NCBI GenBank assembly: GCA_020027535.1
Contig: JAHRAK010000092.1
Coordinates: 1 to 56,998, forward strand
Length of the DNA stretch: 56,998 bases
Source: Nitrospirales bacterium
Lineage (GTDB): Bacteria; Nitrospirota; Nitrospiria; Nitrospirales; UBA8639
Direction: 5' to 3'
Below, piece by piece: positions 42,054 through 50,582 of the stretch; position 1 is the first letter of the stretch, and the number at the start of each line of letters is the position of its first letter. Made by a program: the position numbers and the translations under genes. The notes beneath the pieces were generated by a model. That model ran no database searches. It worked only from the letters and a program-made list of their open reading frames with translations, and was not told the origin of the DNA.

Positions 42054-42902
42054 ATGTATCAAGAAGATCTCAAACGCATGTCGGACGTTTCAAGGAAAAA
42101 AGTCGACTATTTTCTCCATTCGCCTGGGGGCTACTTCATTTTGTCGGCCCTGGCAGGCATCTATTTGGGATTGGGGATCTGTTTAATCTTTAGTGTGGGG
42201 GCGCCGTTCTCCGCTCAAGGGTCGGCTGCGCTGAAACTTGTGATGGGAGCGTCATTTGGCATTGCCCTGACGTTGGTGATCTTTGCCGGATCGGAATTGT
42301 TCACGGGCAACAATATGGTCTGCACCATCGGCGCGCTTTCCAGGGCGATAACCTGGAAATACGTGGGCTGGATTTTCTTATGGTCATTCATCGGGAATCT
42401 GGTCGGCTCGTTAGTCGTTTCCTGGCTGATCGCTCACTCCGGCGTGGTGGCCAAGGCTCCTCAAGCGGATCTGTTCGTGAAGGTTGCGGCCATGAAAATG
42501 TCTGCGCCGGCCTGGGAACTCTTCAGCCGGGGCATTCTCTGTAACATGCTGGTGTGTCTGGCTGTGTGGATGGCGGCCCGTACCGCCAATGAAACGGCGA
42601 AAATTATGCTGATCTTCTGGTGTTTGTTCGCGTTCGTGGGGAGCGGATTTGAGCACAGCATTGCGAACCAATCGGTATTGGGAATCGCGCTGTTCCTCCC
42701 GCATGGAGAGGCGATTTCTTGGGGCGGATTCATGTGGAACCAGGTTTTCGTCGGATTGGGAAACATTGTCGGCGGGGCCGTACTCGTCGGGGCAGCGTAT
42801 TGGATGAGCAGCCCCTATCGCGTCACCGAATCGGTCATCGCTCACCCTGCGACAATGGAAGAAAAGCGCGAGACAAGAGAATTGTTGACTCGTCCTGCAT
42901 AG
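42054..42902 (+). CDS. nirC: Formate/nitrite-family channel, copy 2
   Basis: The 282-residue FNT channel is a close paralog of the gene at 40564, with the same six helices, FAGSELFTGNNMV loop and GSGFEHSIANQ pore His. It has an intact hydrophilic tail (WMSSPYRVTESVIAHPATME and onward) that copy 1 lacks. It lies 77 bases upstream of nirA and downstream of a sigma-54 promoter, so it should bring nitrite to NirA. ATG 42054 is homologous to the copy 1 start; AAGGGG lies about ten bases upstream. Confidence 0.93.
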   Translation: MYQEDLKRMSDVSRKKVDYFLHSPGGYFILSALAGIYLGLGICLIFSVGAPFSAQGSAALKLVMGASFGIALTLVIFAGSELFTGNNMVCTIGALSRAITWKYVGWIFLWSFIGNLVGSLVVSWLIAHSGVVAKAPQADLFVKVAAMKMSAPAWELFSRGILCNMLVCLAVWMAARTANETAKIMLIFWCLFAFVGSGFEHSIANQSVLGIALFLPHGEAISWGGFMWNQVFVGLGNIVGGAVLVGAAYWMSSPYRVTESVIAHPATMEEKRETRELLTRPA

Positions 42903-42979
42903 ATGCTGTGATCGGGAAATCCCATCGCTGTGATGGGAGCAGGATTCGTGGCTGACGTGCAACGGAAGCGGGGGGTGTG

Positions 42980-44608
42980 ATGAATAAATTGGAAATATGG
43001 AAACAAGAAAGAGATGGGTTGGATATCAGGAGTGATCTTGCTCGATTTGCCCTTGAGGGGTGGGAATCGATTTCGGAGGCTGACGTGCAACGCCTGAAGT
43101 GGTGCGGGCTGTTTCTCAGGAATCCAACACCAGGGTATTTCATGGTGCGTGTACGCATTCCAGGAGGACGCGCTACGGCGACACAACTTCGAACGCTGGC
43201 CGAGTTGGCAGGGATATTTGGCAATGGGCTGTTGGATATGACCACCCGGCAACAAATTCAAATTCGGCAACTACGGATAGAAGATGTGCCGGACGTGTAC
43301 AAACGGATGGAGGAAGTAGGGCTGACGGCATTGCAAACCGGCATGGACAATATCCGGAATATTATGACCTGCCCGGTAGCCGGTCTGTCTCCATCAGAGT
43401 GCTTGGATGCAACCTCTCTGGTCCAGGCCTTAACGCAAGAGATTGTAGGGAATCGGGAGTATTCGAATTTGCCTAGAAAATTCAATGTGGTGATTACGGG
43501 ATGCCCCGACAATTGTTTGCATGCAGAAACGCAAGATCTCGCGTTGGTTCCAGCCACCAAAGAAATAGAGGGAGAGATGAAGCAAGGATTCAATGTGCTC
43601 ATCGGTGGGAAACTCGGGTCCGGCGGCTACCGGATTGCCACGCCGTTGGACGTGTTTGTCCTTCCCGAAGAGGCCGTGGCGGTGTCGTGTGCCGTGATTA
43701 AAGCGTTTCGCGATTATGGATTTCGTGATTCCAGAACAACGGCACGGCTCGCGTTTCTGTTGGAGGAATGGGGCGAACTCCGTTTTCGGGTAGAAGTTGA
43801 ACGTCGGCTTGGTCGAGGATTACCGGCTGCAGGACAAGATGTACGCAACTTTACTGTCAATACCCATGGAGGTATTTTCAGGCAATCCCGACCGGGATTG
43901 AATTACGTGGGGTTGCACGTCCCCGTTGGGCGAATTCCTGCCGACGAGTTGGGAAGACTCGCCGGTCTGGCAGAGAAATACGGAACGAGCGAATTGCGTG
44001 TAGGGGCCAATCAATCCATCGTCATTCCGAACATCCACGACAAACAACTCGCAACTTTTCTCGAAGAGCCGTTGCTCGCGAAGTATGGCTACAATCCTTC
44101 TCCACTGCGGAAAGGGTTAGTCAGTTGCGTCGGGAACGATTATTGTAACCTCGCCGTGATTGAAACCAAGAGTCAAGCAATGAAAACCGCTCGTGCCCTG
44201 GAAGAAAAAGTTGGAACGGAGATCAAACCGATTACCATGCATTGGTCCGGATGCGTAGCCGGGTGTGGCAACCATTTAGTTGCGGACGTGGGTCTGCTGG
44301 GGAAAAAGATCAAACGGTGTGGTCAGATCGTAGAGGCGGTGGACGTCTATGTCGGTGGAAGATCCGGCCCGGCCCCGAAGCTCGCGACGAAATTATTAGA
44401 AGATGTTCCGTGTCATGAACTCCCTGATGTCTTAGCGGGGATCTTGCCCTATCACACCCGCGAAAAAATGTACCGGGAGAAAAAGAAAACTCGAACAAAA
44501 CCAAAGGGTTCGCACAGTAAGGGACAGGAGTCGCAAGAACGTCACTCGACTCAACTGTCTCAGAAGGGGGACGTCGTTCCTGAAGGGCAGCAACTGATTC
44601 AGGTGTGA
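42980..44608 (+). CDS. nirA: Ferredoxin-nitrite reductase NirA
   Basis: NirA reduces nitrite to ammonium with electrons from ferredoxin for assimilation. The 542-residue protein has the two-fold nitrite/sulfite-reductase repeat: PGYFMVRVRIPGGRATATQL and DMTTRQQIQIR near the N-terminus, and a second copy with LHVPVGRIPADEL and GANQSIVIPNI. The sirohaem/[4Fe-4S] cysteines are Cys383 and Cys389 (SCVGNDYCNLA), then Cys425 and Cys429 (GCVAGCGNH). An assimilatory sulfite reductase is the alternative, but the adjacent FNT channel favours nitrite. The last 50 residues are a Lys/Gln-rich tail. ATG 42980 follows a GGGGG stretch. Confidence 0.9.
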   Translation: MNKLEIWKQERDGLDIRSDLARFALEGWESISEADVQRLKWCGLFLRNPTPGYFMVRVRIPGGRATATQLRTLAELAGIFGNGLLDMTTRQQIQIRQLRIEDVPDVYKRMEEVGLTALQTGMDNIRNIMTCPVAGLSPSECLDATSLVQALTQEIVGNREYSNLPRKFNVVITGCPDNCLHAETQDLALVPATKEIEGEMKQGFNVLIGGKLGSGGYRIATPLDVFVLPEEAVAVSCAVIKAFRDYGFRDSRTTARLAFLLEEWGELRFRVEVERRLGRGLPAAGQDVRNFTVNTHGGIFRQSRPGLNYVGLHVPVGRIPADELGRLAGLAEKYGTSELRVGANQSIVIPNIHDKQLATFLEEPLLAKYGYNPSPLRKGLVSCVGNDYCNLAVIETKSQAMKTARALEEKVGTEIKPITMHWSGCVAGCGNHLVADVGLLGKKIKRCGQIVEAVDVYVGGRSGPAPKLATKLLEDVPCHELPDVLAGILPYHTREKMYREKKKTRTKPKGSHSKGQESQERHSTQLSQKGDVVPEGQQLIQV

Positions 44609-44612
44609 AATC

Positions 44613-45134
44613 ATGAGGAACTGGGCTGAAGCGTTGAATGTTCGGCATGACCATCGGAAAGACATGATTCTTGACTGGGGGATTGAAAAATGCGTCGAGG
44701 TCACAATAAGATACTCCCCGGTCATGCAAACCCTCGACGTTGATCATCCCGAACTGCCGGACCTGCAATTCGTGCTCATGGTGGCGGCCTTGTGCACGGC
44801 GGACATCCCGAGCCTGAACGTGCCGGAAGACGTTCGACGAATGGTCTTCGACCGTTGCTGGGCGTTGCTGCACGACATACCCCCGCCAACGGAACCATCC
44901 CAACGCGTATTGGATCTGCGAGAAGGGGACGACGTGACCCTTGAGGCACTCGTCGAAGTCATCCGCAGCACACTGCATGAACATGGCTACTCCCGCATGA
45001 CCTGGGACCAGGGGCCCAGTGAACCGAGCCAATCCACCAGCCCGGATGCCCAACCCCTGATTGATCGCTTGCAGTATTGGGACCCTGCTCATCCGCCACC
45101 GGTGGACGGGCCGCCCGAGACGAGTCACAACTGA
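44613..45134 (+). CDS. Hypothetical protein downstream of nirA
   Basis: The 173-residue soluble protein starts five bases after the nirA stop, so it is probably co-transcribed. It has no signal or membrane segment. The middle (LPDLQFVLMVAALCTADIPS) is hydrophobic, and the C-terminal 45 residues are Pro/Ser-rich and likely disordered. I do not recognise the family. Placement suggests a role with nitrite assimilation, for example as a maturation factor, but nothing in the sequence proves it. Confidence 0.6.
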   Translation: MRNWAEALNVRHDHRKDMILDWGIEKCVEVTIRYSPVMQTLDVDHPELPDLQFVLMVAALCTADIPSLNVPEDVRRMVFDRCWALLHDIPPPTEPSQRVLDLREGDDVTLEALVEVIRSTLHEHGYSRMTWDQGPSEPSQSTSPDAQPLIDRLQYWDPAHPPPVDGPPETSHN

Positions 45135-45149
45135 TTCACGGCGGTTCTA

Positions 45150-45265
45150 TTTTCTCCCTCTCCCCGCCGAGGGAGAGGGCTGGGGTGAGGGGGAAACGGT
45201 CAATGAGTGAGCCCATCTCTCGGATTACGCTACGCCTGTCCTGAACGTAGTCGAAGGGCTAATCC
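45150..45265. repeat. CCCTCTCCC and GTCGAAGGG repeats downstream of the nirA operon
   Basis: CCCTCTCCCCGCCGAGGGAG plus GCTGGGGTGAGGG (45152-45192) is followed by GGATTACGCTACGCCTGTCC and GTAGTCGAAGGGCTAATCCG. Confidence 0.7.
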
Positions 45266-45268
45266 GAC

Positions 45269-45469
45269 CTACTCCGATGCACTTGGCTCGTCGCACTTTT
45301 TGCAGACAAGCGTTTCTCCCAACTTCCGTGCTCTCCCCTGTGGGGTCACGACCCATGGCCGTTCGCTCCAGGGTGGAGCGTGGCGCACGTGTTGCCCGTG
45401 GCCGCATTCGAGGTCGGCGACCCAATCGCCGTGTTCGTCCTGGTAGAACCCGATGATGCGTTGTTTCAT
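45269..45469 (-). CDS. DUF3565-family small protein
   Basis: The 66-residue protein starts at 45469 behind GGGAG. It has the DUF3565 pattern: IIGFYQDEHGDWVADLECGH, then QHVRHAPPWSERPWV and a final LVCKKCDEP. The Cys-Gly-His and CKKC could bind one zinc ion. The family function is unknown. A longer frame to 45514 only adds repeat-derived sequence. Confidence 0.8.
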   Translation of the reverse strand: MKQRIIGFYQDEHGDWVADLECGHGQHVRHAPPWSERPWVVTPQGRARKLGETLVCKKCDEPSASE

Positions 45470-45864
45470 GGCGTTTTTTCTCCCTCTGTGATCCTCGACG
45501 CCCCCTCCGGTCATCCTCGACGCTTGTCCCCGACCTGATCGGGGATCCAGGCGATCTATAGGATCCAGCGTCTTTGCCTTTTCCTGCGTCCGTGAAGACG
45601 CGGGACGGCACCCTTCGGCTTCGCTCAGGGCAGGCGCAGGCCGTCTCCTACAACCGCAAACCGTAGGAACAGGCCCCCGTGCCTGTCCGTCAATCTGTCG
45701 GTTTATGCTATGGATTGTTGTGCTATGCTATGATCTGCTGCAATATGCTATGAACTGTCGGGTTACGCTACGCAACCCGACCTACGGAGCTCATCACCCT
45801 CACCTTCATCCTCTCCCATCAAGGGAGAGGAGACTTAGAGGAGGTTGGGGTGAGGGTGAAACGG
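45470..45864. repeat. Repeat-filled intergenic region
   Basis: GTCCCCGACCTGATCGGGGA (about 45525-45545), GGGACGGCACCCTTCGGCTT (45602), a GTAGGAACAGGC/GCCTGTCC hairpin (about 45664-45688), four 20-base tandem units at 45695-45774, and CCCTCTCC/GGAGAGGA elements at 45795-45858. I see no gene in this 395-base stretch. Confidence 0.75.
45695..45774. repeat. Four 20-bp degenerate tandem repeats (TATGCTATG core)
   Basis: Units are CTGTCGGTTTATGCTATGGA (45695), TTGTTGTGCTATGCTATGAT (45715), CTGCTGCAATATGCTATGAA (45735) and CTGTCGGGTTACGCTACGCA (45755). All are exactly 20 bases; the last merges into the GGGTTACGCTACGC repeat family. Confidence 0.75.
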
Positions 45865-46689
45865 TCAACGAATGAGCCCCTCTGCGGTTTTTCGTGTTTG
45901 ACTCTTGACGTCCAACCAGTCGCGTAGCCGGTCCCCGAGGACGTTCATGGCAAGGACCACGCCCATCAGGGCCAAGCCCGGGGCGATGACCATGTGCGGT
46001 GCGACCAGCATATACCGCGTCCCGTCCCGAATCATACTGCCCCAGGACGCGGAGGGCGGTTGCACGCCCAATCCCAGAAAGGACAGGCCGGCCTCACCAA
46101 TGACCACGTTCGCCATCCCGAAGCTGGCTTCGACAATCAGCGGGGCGCTGATGAGCGGGAGCAGGTGGCGGGCGATGATTTGCGGCGGTGGGGTGCCGAT
46201 CGCCACGGCGGCGTGCACGTGATCACGTTCTTTCATGGAGAGGACTTGCGCACGGGCGAGCCTGGCATAGCCCACCCAACTCACGACCGACAAGGCAATG
46301 ACGACGTTGTCGATGCCCGGCCCCATCACACCGGCCAGCGCAATGGCCAGCAGGATTCCCGGGAACGCCAGAAAGATATCGATGACGCGGACGAGGACGA
46401 GATCGATCCATCCTCCGACGTACGCACCAACGGTGCCGAGCAGGCTCCCGATGATCAGCGAAACACTCACGACGACAAAGGCCACGAGAAAGGAGGTTCT
46501 TGCGCCCACCAGCAAGCGATCGAAAATCGGCCGGCCCAGGTCGTCGTAGCCTAACCATTCGTCCGGGCTTCCGGACGCGAGGATCTGCGGCAGGTCGATG
46601 GCGTTCGGGGACAGGGGCAGCATGGGCGCAAGAAGAGCGACAAGCGCCCAGAGCAGGATAATGCCGAGGGGCACCAGGATGCGCCTCAT
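45865..46689 (-). CDS. Peptide-type ABC transporter permease (DppC/OppC-like)
   Basis: The 274-residue inner-membrane permease has an N-terminal helix (ILVPLGIILLWALVALLAPM), then the DppC-type loop GYDDLGRPIFDRLLVGARTS and further helices. Its EAA-type coupling motif is EAGLSFLGLGVQPPSASWGS. With the next gene it forms the transmembrane pair of an oligopeptide/nickel-type importer. ATG 46689 overlaps the dppB-like stop by four bases; the longer frame to 46779 only covers the neighbour. No ATPase gene follows within the window. Confidence 0.9.
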   Translation of the reverse strand: MRRILVPLGIILLWALVALLAPMLPLSPNAIDLPQILASGSPDEWLGYDDLGRPIFDRLLVGARTSFLVAFVVVSVSLIIGSLLGTVGAYVGGWIDLVLVRVIDIFLAFPGILLAIALAGVMGPGIDNVVIALSVVSWVGYARLARAQVLSMKERDHVHAAVAIGTPPPQIIARHLLPLISAPLIVEASFGMANVVIGEAGLSFLGLGVQPPSASWGSMIRDGTRYMLVAPHMVIAPGLALMGVVLAMNVLGDRLRDWLDVKSQTRKTAEGLIR

Positions 46690-47618
46690 GGCCGGGCTCC
46701 GAATCGGACGCGAGGATCGACCCAGGCATACGCGAGATCCGTGAACAGGTTCAGCACCACGTAGGACGTGCTGATACACAACACGGCGGCTTGCACCACG
46801 GGATAGTCGCGTCGGTGAATGGCTTCGACGACCAGGGAGCCGATGCCCGGCCAGGAAAACACGGTTTCCGTAATGACGGCACCGCTCAGTAATGCCCCGA
46901 GTTGCAGGCCCACCAACGTGATTACGGGAAGCAGCGCGTTCCGCAAGCCGTGTCGAACGATGACGGTCCGGTCGGGGAGGCCTTTCCCGCGCGCGGTGCG
47001 CATGAAGTCTTCATTCAAGACTTCCAGCAGGGTACTGCGAATCATGCGCGGGAGAATAGACGCCAATGCGGTGCCCAGGGTCAGCGCCGGAAGGACGAGA
47101 GAGGAGACCCCGCCCCGGCCGCTCACGGGGAACCATCCCAGCCACAACGCCCCGACCAGAATCAGCATGGGTCCCATCCAGAAATTGGGGATCGAGACGC
47201 CGAAGAGGGCAATCCCCATGGCGCCGAAATCCCACGCGGTTTCTTTCTTCACGGCAGCCAGGATTCCGAGTGGAACGGCGAGCAGCAGCGCAAACAGGAG
47301 CGCTGCGACCCCGAGTTCAACGGTGGCTGGTAATCGTTCGAGCAGGAGTTCACGAATCGGTCGTTTGGAATAGAGGGATGTCCCCAGGTCAAATTGACAC
47401 AGGCCGGCCAGGTATTGCCCGAACTGAACGTGGAGCGGCTGATCGAGCCCCAGGGCCCGTTGCAGGGCTTCTTTGTCCGCGGGGTGTGCCGATTCGCCCA
47501 ACATCACTTCCACGGGATCGCCGGGAACCAGATGGAGCAGAAAGAAGACGAGACACACGACCCCGAGCACGACGGCGAACGCCGTCAGGACCCGTGTTAT
47601 GAGAAATCGAACGAACAT
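46686..47618 (-). CDS. Peptide-type ABC transporter permease (DppB/OppB-like)
   Basis: The 310-residue permease has the typical DppB start (FLITRVLTAFAVVLGVVCLV, then FFLLHLVPGDPVEVMLG). Its ALGLDQPLHVQFGQYLAGL and YSKRPIRELLLERLP regions and the ETVFSWPGIGSLVVEAIHRR motif near the C-terminus are also typical. It should pair with the DppC-like protein, translationally coupled by the ATGA overlap, and receive substrate from the lipoprotein encoded six bases upstream. Confidence 0.92.
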   Translation of the reverse strand: MFVRFLITRVLTAFAVVLGVVCLVFFLLHLVPGDPVEVMLGESAHPADKEALQRALGLDQPLHVQFGQYLAGLCQFDLGTSLYSKRPIRELLLERLPATVELGVAALLFALLLAVPLGILAAVKKETAWDFGAMGIALFGVSIPNFWMGPMLILVGALWLGWFPVSGRGGVSSLVLPALTLGTALASILPRMIRSTLLEVLNEDFMRTARGKGLPDRTVIVRHGLRNALLPVITLVGLQLGALLSGAVITETVFSWPGIGSLVVEAIHRRDYPVVQAAVLCISTSYVVLNLFTDLAYAWVDPRVRFGARP

Positions 47619-47624
47619 GATCGG

Positions 47625-49124
47625 TTACAACGCGCCCGGAGATGAACGGCGTACCTGAGTCAGGCCGTCATAATTGCCGTCCCGGGCCATGGTAAAGCCT
47701 TCGACCTCGCGACGGGCGATGAAAATATGGTCTTCGTACCACAAGGGGACGTACGGCAGCGTGCCGGCAAGGTGATGCTGGAGTTGCACGTACCACCGTT
47801 GTTTGGTTTCGAGGTCGGGAGCCGCCCGTGCCCGGTCGATGAACGCATCGGCCCGTGTGCTGCGGAACCGGCCACGATTCGCCCCGCGTGGGGGAACCGA
47901 CTCACTGTGGAACACGTAATCGAAAATATCGGGAGTTTGGATGCCGACCCACGCCAAGCTGTACATCTGGAATCTGCCGGCCTTGATGTCTCCGTAAAAC
48001 GTGCCCCAGTCGTAACTGCGGAGGTCCACGACAATGCCGACTTGTTGCAATTGATGTTGAAGAATGGTGGCGAGACGGATCCGAAAGGGATCGCTCGAGG
48101 TTTTATAGACGATCCGGGGCGGACGGTCGAGGGAGTATCCGGCCTGGTGTAACAACGCCCGTGCTTTTTCCGGATCATAGGTGATCGGGTTGAGATCTCG
48201 AGCGCCCGCCCAATGTTCGGGTGGCAAGAGCGACTGTGCGGGCCTGGCCGCGCCATCCAGGACGTACCAGATGATCTCCCGGCGATCGATGGCATGGGCA
48301 ATAGCCCGTCGAACGAGTGCCTGTCGGGTCACGGCGTCTTCAAAGCTGAATCCGAGGTACGAAAAATTCGTACCGGGTGTTCGTTGGACCTTCAGCGTCT
48401 CGTCGTTTTCCAGGTAGCCGATGAGTTCAGGAGGAAGATCATTTTGGAGCATGTCGATTTCGCCGGCCATCAGTTTTAACGTCCGTACCGTGGGGTCCGG
48501 GACCGTCATGAACTCAAAGCGTCGTTGATCCCGAATCCTGAGGAGGTGGAGTCGCGTCTCATCCGGTCGTGCCAGGAATGAAAACGGTCCGCTTCCGATC
48601 GGGTGCTCGTAGAGCGGGTAGTGTGTGGCGATGAGGCGTGCCGGCACGATGCCGATGACGAGATACCCGGGAAAGAGCGGTTCCGGCCGGTGAAGAAAAA
48701 AGTCGAGACTCGTTTCGTTTTGAACGGTAATGCGGTCGATGACGGCCAACGGGGCGCGGTGCGGGGAGGCGTTGTCCGCATTCAGGATAAAGTCATAGGT
48801 GGCTTTGACGTCGTAGGCGGTCAGAACGGTGCCGTCATGAAACGGATGATCGTTCATTTTGAGATGGAAGCGGTAATGGGTGGGCGAACGTTGTTCCCAA
48901 TCGGCCAGGGACGGAACGGGTTCGAAGGCGTCGTTGAAATCCACCAGCCGGTCATAGAGCAGGCGGTTGATGCGGGCTGACGTCGCATCCGTGGCAAAGC
49001 GCGGATCGAGGTTCGTGGGCGCGCTGGCCAGACCAAAGCGGAACGCGTCGGACGCGGGGTCCGTACACGCCGAACCGAGAAGAATGAGCAGCGCGAGCGC
49101 ACACAGCCGTTTCAGGTCTATCAT
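47625..49124 (-). CDS. Family 5 solute-binding lipoprotein (peptide/nickel type)
   Basis: The 499-residue exported lipoprotein has a signal ending in ALLILLGSAC. The family 5 binding-protein fold includes DAFRFGLASAPTNLDPRFAT, PFHDGTVLTAYDVKATYDFI, and a C-terminal TLPYVPLWYEDHIFIARRE. It captures peptides, opines or metal chelates; the exact ligand is not predictable. ATG 49124 is chosen since a longer frame to 49289 translates intergenic repeats (CCCTCTCCC and GTCGAAGGG families). It is first in a three-gene operon with the two permeases. Confidence 0.9.
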   Translation of the reverse strand: MIDLKRLCALALLILLGSACTDPASDAFRFGLASAPTNLDPRFATDATSARINRLLYDRLVDFNDAFEPVPSLADWEQRSPTHYRFHLKMNDHPFHDGTVLTAYDVKATYDFILNADNASPHRAPLAVIDRITVQNETSLDFFLHRPEPLFPGYLVIGIVPARLIATHYPLYEHPIGSGPFSFLARPDETRLHLLRIRDQRRFEFMTVPDPTVRTLKLMAGEIDMLQNDLPPELIGYLENDETLKVQRTPGTNFSYLGFSFEDAVTRQALVRRAIAHAIDRREIIWYVLDGAARPAQSLLPPEHWAGARDLNPITYDPEKARALLHQAGYSLDRPPRIVYKTSSDPFRIRLATILQHQLQQVGIVVDLRSYDWGTFYGDIKAGRFQMYSLAWVGIQTPDIFDYVFHSESVPPRGANRGRFRSTRADAFIDRARAAPDLETKQRWYVQLQHHLAGTLPYVPLWYEDHIFIARREVEGFTMARDGNYDGLTQVRRSSPGAL

Positions 49125-49149
49125 TGTCTGTCCTGGCCTCGGACCGGAG

Positions 49150-49745
49150 GTCGGAGTAGTCGGGGTAGGTCGGATTAGCCCTTCGACTACGCTCAGGACA
49201 GGCGTAGCGTAACCCGACAATCCGTGTTTCCCCTCACCCCGGCCCTCTCCCTCAGGGGAGAGGGAGAAAATAGTAGCGTAACCCGACAACTAACAGAATA
49301 CCCTTAAGTGTAAATTTTGTTCAATCCTAAAGAGTCTCTCATATCTGGTGCCGGGTTTCGGTGCCCGCGCTCTACCTCCCAACTTTTCCCTCTTCGGAAA
49401 AAGTTCCCGTCCTTACAAAGGAGGGGAACAGGCAAGAGAGCCGACTTTTTCCTCCCCTTTGTAAGGGGAGGTCAGGTGGGGTAGAGCCAAACTTGTGCTT
49501 TTTGTGCTACATTGAACACGAAAATTTCGCGAATGGTGGAGAAGCCTTAACACAAATGAAACATAGAGCCAATAAAATTCCGTATGCAGGTTTGCCGCGT
49601 CCACCTCAAGGGATATGAAAATGAGGATGAATCTGTCATCCTCGACATTTTTAATCGAGGATCCAGGGTTTTTTCTTTTTTCTCCGTCCGTGGAGAGAAC
49701 GACACTGGATTCCCGATTACTAACGTCGGGAATGACAGAGGATGG
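49150..49745. repeat. Repeat-rich 716-base gap upstream of phoB
   Basis: GGTCGGATTAGCCCTTCGAC with GCGTAGCGTAACCCGAC (about 49168-49218), CCCTCACCCCGGCCCTCTCC (about 49230-49262), CCTCCCCTTTGTAAGGGGAG (about 49452-49471), a TGCAGGTTTGCCGCGTCCAC hairpin relative (49583) and GTCATCCTCGAC...GTCGAGGATCC-type elements (about 49636-49740). No gene is supported between 49125 and 49840. Confidence 0.7.
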
Positions 49746-49840
49746 CTATTTTCATGCCAATCACGATGGCGGGCATGCTTCGTTTGCAATGAAGCGATTC
49801 CTGCTTCCCGGATAAGGAATTCACAACAAAACGGGTGTCC

Positions 49841-50530
49841 ATGGCTCTGAAAGCCTTAATCGTGGATGATGAACAGGCGATCGTGAACCTTGTTCGCCAC
49901 CACTTGGAGAAAGAAGGACTGTCCTGTATCGAGGCGTACGAGGGAGAAACGGCGCTCCAACTCGCACGGACCGAACGTCCTGATCTGATTGTGCTGGATC
50001 TCATGCTGCCCGGTATCGACGGGTTGGAAATTTGCCGGTTGCTTCGTCGTGATCGGACCCTCGCCAACGTGGCGATTATCATGCTGACGGCCAAAGCCGA
50101 AGAAGTCGATCGAGTGGTGGGCTTGGAGATGGGGGCGGACGATTACCTCGTCAAGCCGTTTTCCCCCAGAGAGTTGGTGGCTCGGATCAAGGCGGTGTTG
50201 CGGCGGGGGCGCGATTCTCAAACGGGCGGCGTCAGGCGAGTCGGAACTCTTGAAATCGACGAGGCGAAACATCAGGTTCGCGTTGGAAGCAGTTCCGTTG
50301 AACTTACGGTGAAGGAGTTTGATCTGCTCCGTGCGCTGATACAAGCCAACGGGCGGGTGTTGAGTCGGGAGCAAATTTTGGAAATGGTCTGGGGGTACGC
50401 CAATGCCGTGGAGATTGAATCACGGACCGTGGACGTGCACATCAGGCGCCTTCGAGAAAAACTCAAGAATGAAAGTCACCGAATCGTGACGGTCATGGGT
50501 GTGGGCTACCGATTCGAGGAAGAAGGCTGA
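49841..50530 (+). CDS. phoB: PhoB-type response regulator
   Basis: The 229-residue OmpR-family transcription factor has an N-terminal receiver: acidic pair in LIVDDEQAIV, phospho-Asp in LIVLDLMLPGIDG, Thr in IIMLTAKAEE, Lys in DDYLVKPFSPREL. The C-terminal winged helix contains VELTVKEFDLLRAL and ESRTVDVHIRRLREKL. The downstream kinase and pst genes identify it as PhoB, controlling the phosphate-starvation response. ATG 49841 is chosen; GTG 49835 is possible. Confidence 0.92.
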   Translation: MALKALIVDDEQAIVNLVRHHLEKEGLSCIEAYEGETALQLARTERPDLIVLDLMLPGIDGLEICRLLRRDRTLANVAIIMLTAKAEEVDRVVGLEMGADDYLVKPFSPRELVARIKAVLRRGRDSQTGGVRRVGTLEIDEAKHQVRVGSSSVELTVKEFDLLRALIQANGRVLSREQILEMVWGYANAVEIESRTVDVHIRRLREKLKNESHRIVTVMGVGYRFEEEG

Positions 50531-50532
50531 AC

Positions 50533-50569
50533 CTGTCCTGAGCGTAGCGTCAGCGGAGTCGAAGGATGA
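50533..50569. repeat. CCTGAGCG...GTCGAAGGATGA repeat at the phoR start
   Basis: CCTGTCCTGAGCGTAGCG, TCAGCGGAG and TCGAAGGATGAGG lie between the phoB stop and the chosen phoR start. A longer phoR frame would translate it as PVLSVASAESKDE. Confidence 0.7.
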
Positions 50570-50582
50570 GGAAATTTCGATT

